NCBI RefSeq assembly: GCF_001580365.1
Contig: NZ_CP014480.1
Coordinates: forward strand, 2,357,008-2,421,007
Origin: Kocuria turfanensis
Lineage (GTDB): Bacteria; Actinomycetota; Actinomycetes; Actinomycetales; Micrococcaceae
Direction of reading: 5' to 3'
DNA: 64,000 nt
Below, in pieces: positions 16,637 to 30,385 of the stretch. Every line of letters begins with the position of its first letter. The stretch's first letter is position 1. The notes below the pieces were generated by a model, which saw nothing but the letters and a program-made list of their open reading frames with translations, had not been told where the DNA came from and ran no database searches. Position numbers and translations under genes: made by a program.

Positions 16637-18231
16637 TGAGCGGTCTCCTTGGTTGTGGGGGTTGTGCTGGTTGTTGTGCTGGTGCCGAAGTCGGCCCAGG
16701 AGGCGGTGCCGGGTTGGGCGGAGTGGGTCTCGTCGGCGGCCACGAGTCCGGCGGCGGTGGCCCCGGTGGCCTGGTGATCGCAGATCGCGGTCAGATCACC
16801 CTCGCCGAAGCGCCCGGCGGCCGCGGCTACCCCGAGGGCTGCGTCCACGGGCCCGTCCCCGATGAGGGCGGCGAGCTCAACGGCGGCGGCCATCTTCGCC
16901 CGGATCCGTACCGTTCCGGCGGCGGAGGCCTCGATCAGCCAGGCCTGCGCGCCGGCGCCCAGGGCCAGGAAGTCCTTCTCCGCCGCGCTGCGGGGCCGTG
17001 GCCGGGGCGGGCGTGGCGCACCGGTGGGGTCCTGCGGGTGGTCAGGGTAGTGGCCCAGGTCGATCCGTGGATTGCCCGGGGTCGAGAGGCGGTGGCGGGC
17101 GACCTCGGTGAGCCCAGCCCGCCCGGCCGCCCACCCCGGGGCCACCGGAAGGGTGTCGAGGTCGGCGACGACCACCAGCTCCTCGGCTGCGACCCGCACC
17201 CACACCTCGGCCCCGACCAGCCCGGGCGGGGTGGAGTAGCGCACCGAGCCGAACCGGATGGTCTGATCCGTGCCCACCGTGCGGGTCACCCCCAGGGCGG
17301 TGGTGTGCGGGGCGGTCGGGGCCACGTGCAGGCGTTGCTGCTCCTCGACCAGCGCCTCGGCGGGAACCCGGGCGGTCTCCCGGTGGGTGCGCCCGTTGAC
17401 CTTGGCGCAGAACGCCGTGCAGGCGGCCTCGAGTGCGGCGAAGGAGGCGTAGTGCTCACGCAGGTTGGCGTCAGTGGGCACCAGATCGGCCTTGGCGATG
17501 CGCACCGTGGACTCCGACCCGCCCTTGGACTCCGGGTCATACGGCACGCAGGTGTGCACCTGGGTGCCGTAGTGCCGGCCGGCTTGAACGATCTGCGGGT
17601 GGCGCACCGGCGCCCCGGCCACGTGATCGACGGTGACGGTCCTGGGGTTGTCGGTGAGCACGTAGGTGGGCACCCCGCCGATCCGGGCCAGAGTCGCATC
17701 CAGGCACCCGATCAGCGTCGGGAGGGTCTGGTCCCAGACCGGGATCACCACCCGGAACCGCGACCACGCCAGCCAGGCGCAGAACAACCAGGTGCGCCGC
17801 GGCGTCCCGTCCACCCCGGGCACCTTCGGGCCCTCGCCCCAGTCGAACTGCAACCACAGCCCCGGCTCGGTGATCCAGGGCCGGTAGGTGCGCCGGTGCC
17901 CGGCCCGCCAAGCAGCCTTCACCTGCGCCACCGCCCGGCGGGTGGTCCGCTCGGTCCCCGGGAACCCCACACCGACCAGGCGGGCGTGGACGACGTCGGC
18001 GCGGACCGTGCCCTGGCTGCGCTCGACCCACTCCTCGATCTTCGGCAGGTAAGCGTCGATCATCCGGGGCCGGCGGCCCGGGCCGGTCACCGGCCGGCCC
18101 GCATCCCGGGCGGCGGCGTAACGGCGCACCGTCTTCGGATCCACCCCGGCCAGAGCCGCGGCCGAGTGCGCGGAACCGGTGGCGTCATAGGCTTCGAGAA
18201 TTTCCATGATCTCCCTGTCAGACTTCTTCAT
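16633..18231 (-). CDS. istA: IS21 transposase IstA
   Basis: 532 residues. The N-terminal helix-turn-helix (about 1-50, with AALAGVDPKTVRRYAAARDAG) binds the terminal repeats. The DDE integrase core has Asp130 (QFDWGEGP), Asp194 (VLTDNP) and Glu240 (SKGGSEST). The start at 18231 is preferred because it follows a CCGGAGGGAC ribosome binding site and gives the family-typical MKKSDREIMEIL; an upstream in-frame ATG at 18333 lies close to the inverted repeat. Intact, overlapping istB by 4 nt. Confidence 0.95.
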   Translation of the reverse strand: MKKSDREIMEILEAYDATGSAHSAAALAGVDPKTVRRYAAARDAGRPVTGPGRRPRMIDAYLPKIEEWVERSQGTVRADVVHARLVGVGFPGTERTTRRAVAQVKAAWRAGHRRTYRPWITEPGLWLQFDWGEGPKVPGVDGTPRRTWLFCAWLAWSRFRVVIPVWDQTLPTLIGCLDATLARIGGVPTYVLTDNPRTVTVDHVAGAPVRHPQIVQAGRHYGTQVHTCVPYDPESKGGSESTVRIAKADLVPTDANLREHYASFAALEAACTAFCAKVNGRTHRETARVPAEALVEEQQRLHVAPTAPHTTALGVTRTVGTDQTIRFGSVRYSTPPGLVGAEVWVRVAAEELVVVADLDTLPVAPGWAAGRAGLTEVARHRLSTPGNPRIDLGHYPDHPQDPTGAPRPPRPRPRSAAEKDFLALGAGAQAWLIEASAAGTVRIRAKMAAAVELAALIGDGPVDAALGVAAAAGRFGEGDLTAICDHQATGATAAGLVAADETHSAQPGTASWADFGTSTTTSTTPTTKETAQ

Positions 18232-18334
18232 GCGTCCCTCCGGCGGGTGATGGCTCAAGGTGGTCAGAGACCTCGAGCGAACCCCCGGAGGGACGTCTGC
18301 GGAGGGACCGACACGAGCCCGATCCCATGGCACA

Positions 18335-18408
18335 GGACAGGGAGATTAGCTGTCCGTCAGCAGGGAGATACGTGTCCGCCTACAGGGAGATTGGCATGTC
18401 CGCTAGCA
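18335..18408. repeat. IS21 right terminal inverted repeat
   Basis: Counterpart of 15751-15825. Reading inward from 18408 it begins TGCTAGCGGACATGCC and contains three ATCTCCCTG subrepeats spaced about 20 bp apart. Confidence 0.8.
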
Positions 18409-18413
18409 CCTGC
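18409..18413. repeat. Right target-site duplication of the IS21 element (CCTGC)
   Basis: Second copy of the CCTGC found at 15746-15750. Confidence 0.8.
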
Positions 18414-18544
18414 GGCTGCCGGGGACGGGGCTGTCCGGTCCGTCAGCACAGACCCTCGGCAGCAGAAAGTCCGTCGCAGCAAAGTTGCCCGATGCCGTTC
18501 CGGGTCTGCGGGCACACCCCGTTCGTGCGGTGTCGGTGGGTGTT

Positions 18545-18573
18545 TTGACGGTGTCGGGGGGTGGGTGTAGTGT
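18545..18573 (+). promoter_or_regulatory. rRNA operon promoter P1
   Basis: TTGACG, a 17-bp spacer, then TAGTGT: a near-consensus housekeeping promoter about 415 bp before the 16S gene. Confidence 0.75.
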
Positions 18574-18694
18574 CTTCCGAGTTGCCGCGGGTGGGCGAGG
18601 TTCTGGCCCCGTGGTGGTGGCCGGTTTTCCGGTGGTTGGTTCTTCTCCGGAGTCGTTCTGGTGCTGTCGTGTCCTGCTGGGCGGGGTGCGGGAG

Positions 18695-18723
18695 TTGCGT
18701 GGGGCGGGTCGGGGAGGTAAATT
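18695..18723 (+). promoter_or_regulatory. rRNA operon promoter P2
   Basis: TTGCGT, a 17-bp spacer, then TAAATT, 150 bp downstream of P1. Tandem promoters are usual for rRNA operons. Confidence 0.65.
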
Positions 18724-18823
18724 AGCTGAGTCGCTGCGGCCGGGACGGGTTGTCCGGGGCCGGGAGGCGGCGAAGATACCACTCACGAGTTTCGGGGCCT
18801 TTGGGGTCCTGGTTCTTGGTCTG

Positions 18824-18844
18824 TTGTTTGAGAACTCAATAGTG
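18824..18844 (+). promoter_or_regulatory. Conserved rRNA leader element, copy 1
   Basis: TTGTTTGAGAACT, two bases, ATAGTG. The same block recurs in the 16S-23S spacer at 20968-20988, differing only in the two-base gap. Such blocks in actinobacterial rRNA leaders are linked to processing stems or antitermination. Confidence 0.6.
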
Positions 18845-18987
18845 TGCCATGTTTGTTGATACCAAATGTTTTGTTTGGTTGATGGATCGCCTGTGTCCCG
18901 CCTCCGTGGGGTGTGGGTGGTCTTTTTCGGCCTGGATCGCTCGCTCGTCCTGCTTCTGTTGCGGGGTGGGTGGGTTTGTTTTTCTGT

Positions 18988-24320
<5,333 letters not shown>

Positions 24321-24375
24321 CCCACACCCGCCCCCCACCGAAGCGTGGGGACACCGGTGGGACACCACAGAACAC

Positions 24376-24389
24376 CGCGTCCACTATAC
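24376..24389 (+). repeat. 23S rRNA processing stem, 3' arm
   Basis: Perfect complement of 20981-20994; see there. Confidence 0.8.
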
Positions 24390-24527
24390 GGCTCCCAACC
24401 AACAACCCCGCCCCCGGGGCCACGGTTGCACCACCGCAGCAGCCACAATTGCATACCGCCCACCACGGGCGGACCCCTGACTTACCCACCCCACCGGCCA
24501 CACGCCGCACGGGGTGCGGCACACGAG

Positions 24528-24645
24528 TTACGGCGGTCATAGCGTGGGGGAAACGCCCGGTCCCATCCCGAACCCGGAAGCTAAGACCCACAGCGCCGAT
24601 GGTACTGCACCCGCCAGGGTGTGGGAGAGTAGGACACCGCCGGAC
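24528..24645 (+). rRNA. rrf: 5S ribosomal RNA
   Basis: About 118 nt. The terminal helix is CGGCGGT (24531) with ACCGCCG (24636), and the interior has the loop sequences CCCATCCCGAACCCGGAAG and GCGCCGATGGTACTGC. Last gene of the operon; ends approximate. Confidence 0.95.
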
Positions 24646-24661
24646 CACACCCACAAGGGTC

Positions 24662-24691
24662 GAGCCCCCGCACCACCAGGTGCGGGGGCTC
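24662..24691 (+). terminator. rRNA operon terminator 1
   Basis: Perfect 13-bp stem GAGCCCCCGCACC / GGTGCGGGGGCTC with an ACCA loop, just after the 5S gene. Confidence 0.85.
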
Positions 24692-24726
24692 CCCACATCC
24701 CCCCGCCGGCAGCCCCGGCACCCCCC

Positions 24727-24754
24727 AGGCCCCGCACCCACCGGTGCGGGGCCT
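24727..24754 (+). terminator. rRNA operon terminator 2
   Basis: Perfect 12-bp stem AGGCCCCGCACC / GGTGCGGGGCCT with a CACC loop, followed by TTCC. Its core repeats that of terminator 1, forming a tandem pair. Confidence 0.85.
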
Positions 24755-24800
24755 TTCCTCATGCCCGCACGCGACGCAGGAGGAGAAGCGCCCGACCGGC

Positions 24801-24806
24801 CTAGCA
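24801..24806 (+). promoter_or_regulatory. Candidate -10 element for a leaderless transcript
   Basis: TAGCAT ends 7 nt before the ATG at 24814, and no ribosome binding site stands at a useful distance. Confidence 0.4.
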
Positions 24807-24813
24807 TGAGCGC

Positions 24814-25302
24814 ATGCAGCTGCGGCCGACCACCCCCGAGGACCTCGAAGTGCTCCGCACCTGGGTCCCCACCGAGACCGACATGATCCTGTGGTCCGGG
24901 CCGACCTTCACCTGGCCGTTGGACCGGGCGCAGCTCGAGGCCTATCTGGCGGACGAGCGCCGGCTCCACTGGTCCGGTTCCGCGGCGGTCGCGGGACGGA
25001 TGTCCGGGCACGGCTCCCTGCTGGTGGACGAAGCAGCAGGCAGGATGCGGTTGGGCTGCGTCGTCGTCGATCCGGCGCTGCGGGGGCACGGGCTGGGCCG
25101 TCGGTTCGTGACCGCCGCGGTGCACGAGGCGTTCCGGATCTCGGACCTGCCGGTGCTGACGCTGGGCGTCTACGCCCACAACGCCGTCGCACGGCGGCTC
25201 TACGGCAGTCTTGGATTCCGCGAGACCGGTCTGGTGCGCGACACCAGCGTGGGTGACCGGACCTGGCACGCGCTCGAGATGGAGCGTCCGCGCGTCCTGT
25301 GA
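24814..25302 (+). CDS. GNAT N-acetyltransferase (RimI-like)
   Basis: 162 residues. The fold begins MQLRPTTPEDLEVLRTW; the acetyl-CoA loop is VDPALRGHGLGRRFV (about 87-101), and the C-terminal signature is NAVARRLYGSLGFRETG (about 124-140). This type acetylates amino groups of small molecules or proteins; the substrate is unknown. A -10-like TAGCAT 7 nt upstream of the ATG suggests a leaderless mRNA. First gene after the rRNA terminators. Confidence 0.85.
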   Translation: MQLRPTTPEDLEVLRTWVPTETDMILWSGPTFTWPLDRAQLEAYLADERRLHWSGSAAVAGRMSGHGSLLVDEAAGRMRLGCVVVDPALRGHGLGRRFVTAAVHEAFRISDLPVLTLGVYAHNAVARRLYGSLGFRETGLVRDTSVGDRTWHALEMERPRVL

Positions 25303-25314
25303 CCGTCTCCCGCG

Positions 25315-26427
25315 TCACGGGTGCCGGATGATGACCTCAGTGGGCCCGGTGGAGCTGTCGACGTGCGTGCTTTCCGGCGCGGGTCCGAGGGCATCCGACG
25401 GCATGGCACCGGACAGGACGTCGCTGGGCAGGGCACCGCTGTTCCGATCGGCACTGTTCCGATCGGCACGGGACGGCGCGTCGTCGGCCCGATCGGCGCC
25501 GGTACCGCCTCCACGGAGCCGGAGGGCACCGGGGTCGGCCTCGACATTGGCCGGAGCGAGGGCGAGGACGACCAGCGCGACGCCGATGACGGTCAATCCG
25601 GTCCAGCCGAGGCCCGACAGCCGCTCACCCACCACGAGCACGGCCAGCACGGCGGCGACAGCCGGTTCGGTGAGGGTGAGGGTGGTCGCCGTGCTCGGCC
25701 TCACCCGGGTGAGCCCGAGGCCGAAGAGGAAGTAGCCCAGGAACATCGGCACCAGGGCCGTGTAGGCCGCGGCGGTGAACGCCTGCGCCGAGTGGAGCAG
25801 GGGCGCGCCGGTGAGCAGCAGGACGGGCATCAGGAGCGCCCCGCCGACGCCGAAGACCGCGCCCATCGACGCCGCACGGCCCACCTCGTGGCCCATCAGC
25901 CGGTGCACCACCCAGGAGTAGAGCGCATAGGTCGTGCCGGCGACCAGGCCGAGCCCGATGCTCGCCGCGGTGGCCGGAGCCGAGGCCGCCGAGTCCCCGG
26001 CTCTCGCCAGGCAGAGCAGCCCGCTGCCGAGGATGCCCAGGAACGCGGCCAGCTTCCACCACCGGCTGAGCGGAAGGCGTTCGATCACCCGCTCCAGGAC
26101 GCCGGAGGCGAGCGGTGCGGAGGCCAGTGAGACCACCGTGCCGATCGCGACCCCGCCCAGGCGCATCGAGCTGTAGAACGCCAGAGGATAGATCGCCACC
26201 GCGACGGCTCCGAGCGCCACCAGACCCGCGTGCGTCCGCAGCGCCTGCTGTGCGCGGCGCAGGGCGGGCAGGGCGATGGCGGCCTGCAGGAGTCCGCCGA
26301 TGCCCAGGGCGGCGGCGCCGATGGCCAGGGGCCCGGCCCCGGGGGCGAAGGTCGCCGCGGTTCCGGTCGTCCCCCACAGGACCGAGGTCACCAGGATCGC
26401 GGCGATGCCGCCGGCCCGGCCCCTCAC
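25315..26427 (-). CDS. EamA/DMT-family transporter
   Basis: 370 residues. Two EamA repeats with about ten transmembrane helices fill residues 1-300 (GIAAILVTSVLWGTTGTAA opens the first repeat; MFLGYFLFGLGLTRVRPS lies near the end). Members export small metabolites or amino acids. The last ~70 residues are an unusual polar tail with short internal repeats (RADRNSADRNSG, LPSDVLSGAMPSD) not found in typical members. The GTG start overlaps the stop codon of the upstream TetR gene by 4 nt, so the regulator and transporter form an operon and the regulator probably controls it. Confidence 0.85.
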   Translation of the reverse strand: MRGRAGGIAAILVTSVLWGTTGTAATFAPGAGPLAIGAAALGIGGLLQAAIALPALRRAQQALRTHAGLVALGAVAVAIYPLAFYSSMRLGGVAIGTVVSLASAPLASGVLERVIERLPLSRWWKLAAFLGILGSGLLCLARAGDSAASAPATAASIGLGLVAGTTYALYSWVVHRLMGHEVGRAASMGAVFGVGGALLMPVLLLTGAPLLHSAQAFTAAAYTALVPMFLGYFLFGLGLTRVRPSTATTLTLTEPAVAAVLAVLVVGERLSGLGWTGLTVIGVALVVLALAPANVEADPGALRLRGGGTGADRADDAPSRADRNSADRNSGALPSDVLSGAMPSDALGPAPESTHVDSSTGPTEVIIRHP

Positions 26428-27017
26428 CGGGCGGCCAGCAGGTCGGCGGCGATCGCGCGGGCACGCACCAGGCGGGTCGGCTCGCCCTCGAGCCCGGCGC
26501 GGGCCATGGAGCCCTCCAGCAGGAAGCTCAGGTGCTCCGCCAGCCGGTGCGCGGTGGCCGGGTCGGTCAGTTCGCCCAGCGGGTCGAGCAGGAGCTGCTC
26601 GACCTGCTCCTTGTGGCGGCGCACGGCGGTCCGCGCCGGGTCCGCGGCGGAGAGCTCGGCGGCCGCGTTGAGCAGCCCGCAACCGCGGAACCCGTGCTCG
26701 TAGGCGGCCGCCGCGTGGTCGGCGTAGGCGTCGAAGACCGCCAGGACGCGCTCCTGCGGGGTGCTGGTGCCCTGCACGCGGGCCCGGTACAGCTGGAGCC
26801 ACTCCTCGTGGCGGGCCTCGATGTAGGCCTCGACCAGGGCCGCCTTGGAGGCGAAGTTGTTGTACAGGCTCATCTTGGCCACCCCCGCCGACGCGGTGAT
26901 CGCGTCGATGCCGGTGGCGGCGATGCCGTCGGCGTAGAAGCGCGCGGCTGCGGCCTCCAGGATCCGCGACCGCGCGGGTCCTCGACGACGGTCGACAGCG
27001 TGCTGGTCCGTGCTCAT
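26424..27017 (-). CDS. TetR-family regulator
   Basis: 197 residues. The N-terminal helix-turn-helix (about 17-62) reads ILEAAAARFYADGIAATGID then AGVAKMSLYNNFASKAALV, typical of TetR. The C-terminal ligand domain is generic. It overlaps the EamA transporter by GTGA and likely represses both genes; a palindrome fit for a TetR dimer lies at 27041-27052 between its -10 region and start codon. GGAGGTCGTTCC precedes the ATG. Confidence 0.88.
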   Translation of the reverse strand: MSTDQHAVDRRRGPARSRILEAAAARFYADGIAATGIDAITASAGVAKMSLYNNFASKAALVEAYIEARHEEWLQLYRARVQGTSTPQERVLAVFDAYADHAAAAYEHGFRGCGLLNAAAELSAADPARTAVRRHKEQVEQLLLDPLGELTDPATAHRLAEHLSFLLEGSMARAGLEGEPTRLVRARAIAADLLAAR

Positions 27018-27040
27018 GGAACGACCTCCCGAATGCTGGT

Positions 27041-27052
27041 TAGACCAGTCTA
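27041..27052 (-). promoter_or_regulatory. Probable TetR operator
   Basis: TAGAC-CA-GTCTA is a perfect 5-bp dyad, extended by GGT/ACC with one mismatch. A TACAAT -10-like hexamer lies just upstream on the minus strand (27061-27056), so a bound dimer would block the TetR-EamA transcript. Confidence 0.5.
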
Positions 27053-27156
27053 CCTATTGTAGGCGGCGGGGCGTGGACGGCGATCGTCGGCAATTCGTGC
27101 CGGCGTCGGACGCTCCCGGGGGCGCATCCGGCCGTCCGAGGACCTACTCTGTCAAC

Positions 27157-27219
27157 ATGCTGATCACCACTGCGGTTCCGACCGCCCCTGTTGAGACCGC
27201 GCCGGAGGTTCTCCGATGA
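27157..27219 (+). CDS. Candidate 20-residue leader peptide before the DUF808 gene
   Basis: Short frame MLITTAVPTAPVETAPEVLR whose TGA overlaps the ATG of the DUF808 gene (ATGA, 27216-27219). A -10-like TACTCT (27145-27150) ends 6 nt before its ATG, so it may be translated from a leaderless mRNA and coupled to the downstream gene. It contains no run of one regulatory amino acid. It may simply be untranslated leader. Confidence 0.35.
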   Translation: MLITTAVPTAPVETAPEVLR

Positions 27220-28322
27220 GCGGCGGTCTGATGGCCCTGCTGGACGACGTCGCCGCCCTGGCCCGTGTCACCGCCGCTTCCGTGGACGACATCGGCGCGG
27301 CCGCGGGCCGGGCGAGCATGAAGGCGGCCGGCGTCGTCGTCGACGACACCGCCGTGACCCCGCAGTACGTCCAGGATGTCACCCCGGCGCGCGAGCTGCC
27401 CATCATCTGGCGCATCACCAAGGGCTCGCTGCGCAACAAGCTGGTCTTCATCCTCCCGGCCATCCTGCTGCTGAGCCAGTTCGCGCCGTGGCTGCTGACC
27501 CCGATCCTCATGCTCGGTGGCAGCTACCTGTGCTTCGAGGGCGCGGAGAAGATCTGGGCCAAGGTCTCCGGCCACGGGCCCAAGACCAAGACCCCGGTGG
27601 TCGAGAAGGGCAAGAGCGCGGAGGACACGATGGTCGGCGGCGCGGTGCGCACCGACCTGATCCTCTCCGCCGAGATCATGGTGATCTCCCTCAACGAGGT
27701 CGCCGACGAGCCGCTGCTCTCCCGCGCGGCCATCCTCGTGGTGGTGGCCATCGGCATCACCGTCCTGGTCTACGGCGTGGTGGCCCTGATCATCCGGATG
27801 GACGACTTCGGTCTGCACCTGGCCGAGCGGTCCTCCCCGACCAGCCAGAAGATCGGCCACGGCCTGGTCAAGGGCATGCCCGGGCTGCTCGCGGTGATCT
27901 CGGTCGTGGGCACCGCCGCCATGCTCTGGGTGGGCGGGCACATCATCCTCGTCGGCCTCGACGAGCTGGGCTGGCACCCGCCCTACGAGGCCGTGCACCA
28001 CGTCGAGGAGCTGGTGCACGGCGCCGTGCCCGGCGGTCTCGGCGCGGCGCTCGCCTGGCTCACGAACACCTTCTTCTCCGCGGTCCTCGGACTGGTCTGG
28101 GGCGCCGTCCTGGTGCTGATCTGGGAGCTGCTGCCCTTCGGCAAGGGGGAGCACGAGGCCGACCACGCCGTCCCCGGCAAGCACGAGGGCGAGCACGGCA
28201 GGCACGAGGACCACGGCGAGCACCACGGCAAGCACTCCTCGGCGGCCACGGACGGCAGCGCCGCTCCGGACGGATCCGGCCGCACTCCTCCGGGCGACGG
28301 GGGTTCCTCGGCGGTCCGGTGA
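27216..28322 (+). CDS. DUF808-family membrane protein
   Basis: 368 residues. The start MSGGLMALLDDVAALAR and the following AAGVVVDDTAVTPQYVQ segment are the recognisable signature of the DUF808 (YedI) family. Several hydrophobic helices run from about 70 to 310, and a polar His/Glu-rich tail (KHEGEHGRHEDHGEHHGK, about 328-345) ends the protein. That tail could bind metal but is not part of the family core. Function unknown. GGAGG site; the ATG overlaps a possible leader peptide. Confidence 0.85.
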   Translation: MSGGLMALLDDVAALARVTAASVDDIGAAAGRASMKAAGVVVDDTAVTPQYVQDVTPARELPIIWRITKGSLRNKLVFILPAILLLSQFAPWLLTPILMLGGSYLCFEGAEKIWAKVSGHGPKTKTPVVEKGKSAEDTMVGGAVRTDLILSAEIMVISLNEVADEPLLSRAAILVVVAIGITVLVYGVVALIIRMDDFGLHLAERSSPTSQKIGHGLVKGMPGLLAVISVVGTAAMLWVGGHIILVGLDELGWHPPYEAVHHVEELVHGAVPGGLGAALAWLTNTFFSAVLGLVWGAVLVLIWELLPFGKGEHEADHAVPGKHEGEHGRHEDHGEHHGKHSSAATDGSAAPDGSGRTPPGDGGSSAVR

Positions 28323-28344
28323 CCGCTGCCGCCCCCTGCGGGGT

Positions 28345-30345
28345 CTAGCCCCACGGGTCGGCGTCGTCGGCGTCCTTGGAGCGGGCGTCGAGGTACTCCT
28401 GCAGGACGGCCGAGCCCAGGTCCGCGGGGTCCGGGGCGACCACGCGCCCGTCCACCCGTTCGGCCATCCGCAGCAGGAACCGCTCCAGCCCCGGGTCGTC
28501 GCCGAGCCGGAAGAACGTCGTCTGGGCGCCCAGGCGGCCCAGCCGGTCGAGTTCCTGGACGGTGGCGCGCAGGGTGGCGGGCTCGGCCGGCCAGGAGAAC
28601 CAGCTCTCGCCGTCGGGCAGCAGGTGGGCCGTGGGCTCGCCGTCGGTGACGACGAGCAGCACGGGCTGGGCGGAGGGGTGCTTGCGGAAGAAGCGGGTGG
28701 CGAGCAGCAGCCCGTGGTGCAGGTTGGTGCCCTGTTCCCGCCGCGGCGGCAGGGACGTGAGCTCCTCGATCCGCAGGTCCCGGGCGTAGCGGCCGAACCC
28801 GATGAGCTGGAGCCGGTCCCCGCGGAACCGGGTCGAGACGAGGTGGTGCAGCGCCAGGGAGGTGCGCTTCATCGGCACCCAGCGTCCTTCGGCGGCCATC
28901 GAGAACGAGGTGTCCACGAGCAGCGCGACGGCGGCCTGGGTCCGCGCCTCGGTCTCGGCCACCTCGATGTCGCGCACGTCGATCCGCAGTCCCCGCCCGG
29001 CGTCGCCGCCCTCGGCGACCGTGCGGGTGATCGCGTTGGTGAGGGTGCGGGTCACGTCCCAGGGCTCCGCGTCCCCGAACTGCCACTCCCGGGTGGCGCC
29101 GGTCGGCTCCCCGGCCGCGCCGGCCAGCCGGGTGTCCCGGGCGCCGGGCCGGCCGGAGAGCCGCTGGGCGGTGTCCCGCAGCAGCGACTTCCCGAGCCGC
29201 CGCACGGCCCGCGGGGAGAGGCGCAGGTCGCCGTCCTGGTCCCGCTGCAGATAGCCGCTCTCCCGCATGGCCCGCTCCAGCTCGGCGAGGGTCCGCGCGG
29301 ACACCGCGGCGTCGTCGCCGAGCTGACGGGCCAGCGCGTCGAGGTCGAGGTCGTCCAGGTTCGCGCCCTCGTGGTGCTGGGACAGCTCGTCGGCCAGCGC
29401 GTCGAGCTCGGCGATGTCCTGCAGCACCCCCGTGCCGTCGCCGAGACCCAGGCCCTCCCCGCCCTGGAAACGCTCGGACCCGTTCCAGTCCTCACCGGGG
29501 CGCAGCGCCTGCAGGTTCGCGTCGAGCTGGCCCAGCTGCGCCATGAGGTCCGGGGAGCCGAACGCCTGGGCGGAGAGCTGCATCAGCTCCTGGCGCTGCT
29601 CGGGGGTCATGGAGTTCAGCATCCGCTGGGCCGCCGCCGAGCGCTGGGCCAGGGCGTCGATCAGCTCGTCGACCGACTGCGGGTTCTCCGGGAAGTGCTG
29701 GCCGTGCTTGGCCATGAAGTCCTGGAAGTCCTCGTCGGTGTCCTCGCCCCGCCCGTGCTTCTCCAGCAGCTCGTTGAGGTCGCGCAGCATCTCGGCCACC
29801 GCCTCCCGGTCGGCGTCGGTGGCGTTCTCCAGGGCCTGCTTCATGCCGGCGAAGCGCTGGTCCAGGATCTCGCGGCCGAGCAGGTCCTTGATCTGCTCGT
29901 AGGCCTCCCGCGCGGAGTCGGACTGCCAGTCGTAGGAGGCGAGCTCGCTGACCGCCGCGGCCGTGGAGCGGGGCAGCCCGTCCAGCTGCATCTCGCGGAA
30001 GGACCGGTCCATCGGGTCCATCCGGGCGTCGCGCAGGAACTGCTCCCGCTCCAGGCGCAGGGCCTTCTCCAGCAGCTGCTTCGCCTCGTCGAGCGTGCCG
30101 TCCAGGCGGTGCCGCTTCAGCAGGTCGCGCCGCCGCTGGTGCACGCGCCGGGACAGGTCGTCGAGGCCCTCCCGGCCGCGTCCGCCCCGGCGGAGGAACT
30201 CCCGCATCGCCTCCTCCGGCGAGTACCCCGCCATGACGTCCTCCGAGACGGCCGCCAGCGCCTCCGAGAGGTCCACCGGAGGGGCCAGCGGATCCGGCCC
30301 CCCGGCGTACCTTCCGTACCGCGATGACCGGTGGTGTGCGGGCAT
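28345..30345 (-). CDS. vWA-domain protein, partner of the MoxR-type ATPase
   Basis: 666 residues. The N-terminal 450 are helical and charged; the vWA domain begins near 470 with MIDAS D478-T-S-F-S482, then QGTN and VVTDGEP. Such proteins act with AAA+ ATPases of the MoxR/ChlI type as metal-dependent remodelling or chelatase-like pairs, much as ChlD pairs with ChlI. The ATPase gene lies 40 bp upstream on the same strand. AGGGGG ribosome binding site before the ATG at 30345. No chelatase or cofactor genes are nearby, so the client is unknown. Confidence 0.85.
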   Translation of the reverse strand: MPAHHRSSRYGRYAGGPDPLAPPVDLSEALAAVSEDVMAGYSPEEAMREFLRRGGRGREGLDDLSRRVHQRRRDLLKRHRLDGTLDEAKQLLEKALRLEREQFLRDARMDPMDRSFREMQLDGLPRSTAAAVSELASYDWQSDSAREAYEQIKDLLGREILDQRFAGMKQALENATDADREAVAEMLRDLNELLEKHGRGEDTDEDFQDFMAKHGQHFPENPQSVDELIDALAQRSAAAQRMLNSMTPEQRQELMQLSAQAFGSPDLMAQLGQLDANLQALRPGEDWNGSERFQGGEGLGLGDGTGVLQDIAELDALADELSQHHEGANLDDLDLDALARQLGDDAAVSARTLAELERAMRESGYLQRDQDGDLRLSPRAVRRLGKSLLRDTAQRLSGRPGARDTRLAGAAGEPTGATREWQFGDAEPWDVTRTLTNAITRTVAEGGDAGRGLRIDVRDIEVAETEARTQAAVALLVDTSFSMAAEGRWVPMKRTSLALHHLVSTRFRGDRLQLIGFGRYARDLRIEELTSLPPRREQGTNLHHGLLLATRFFRKHPSAQPVLLVVTDGEPTAHLLPDGESWFSWPAEPATLRATVQELDRLGRLGAQTTFFRLGDDPGLERFLLRMAERVDGRVVAPDPADLGSAVLQEYLDARSKDADDADPWG

Positions 30346-30385
30346 GACGCCCCCTAACGTGTCGTGGCGCTGACGCGGCGAGCGG

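Larger units (their letters stand above)
15751..18408 (-). mobile_element. Complete IS21-family insertion sequence
   Basis: A 2658-bp element with istA-istB reading leftward. Both ends begin TG and share an imperfect inverted repeat of about 75 bp that contains several copies of ATCTCCCTG preceded by GCGGACA, the multiple-repeat terminal structure of this family. It is flanked by the 5-bp direct repeat CCTGC. Both genes are intact, so the element may be active. It landed about 135 bp upstream of the first rRNA promoter. Confidence 0.93.
18414..18987 (+). other. rRNA operon promoter and leader region
   Basis: 574 bp with no gene. It holds two promoters with 17-bp spacers (18545-18573 and 18695-18723) and a long transcribed leader with the conserved element at 18824-18844, then a T-rich run into the 16S 5' end. 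Confidence 0.8.
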
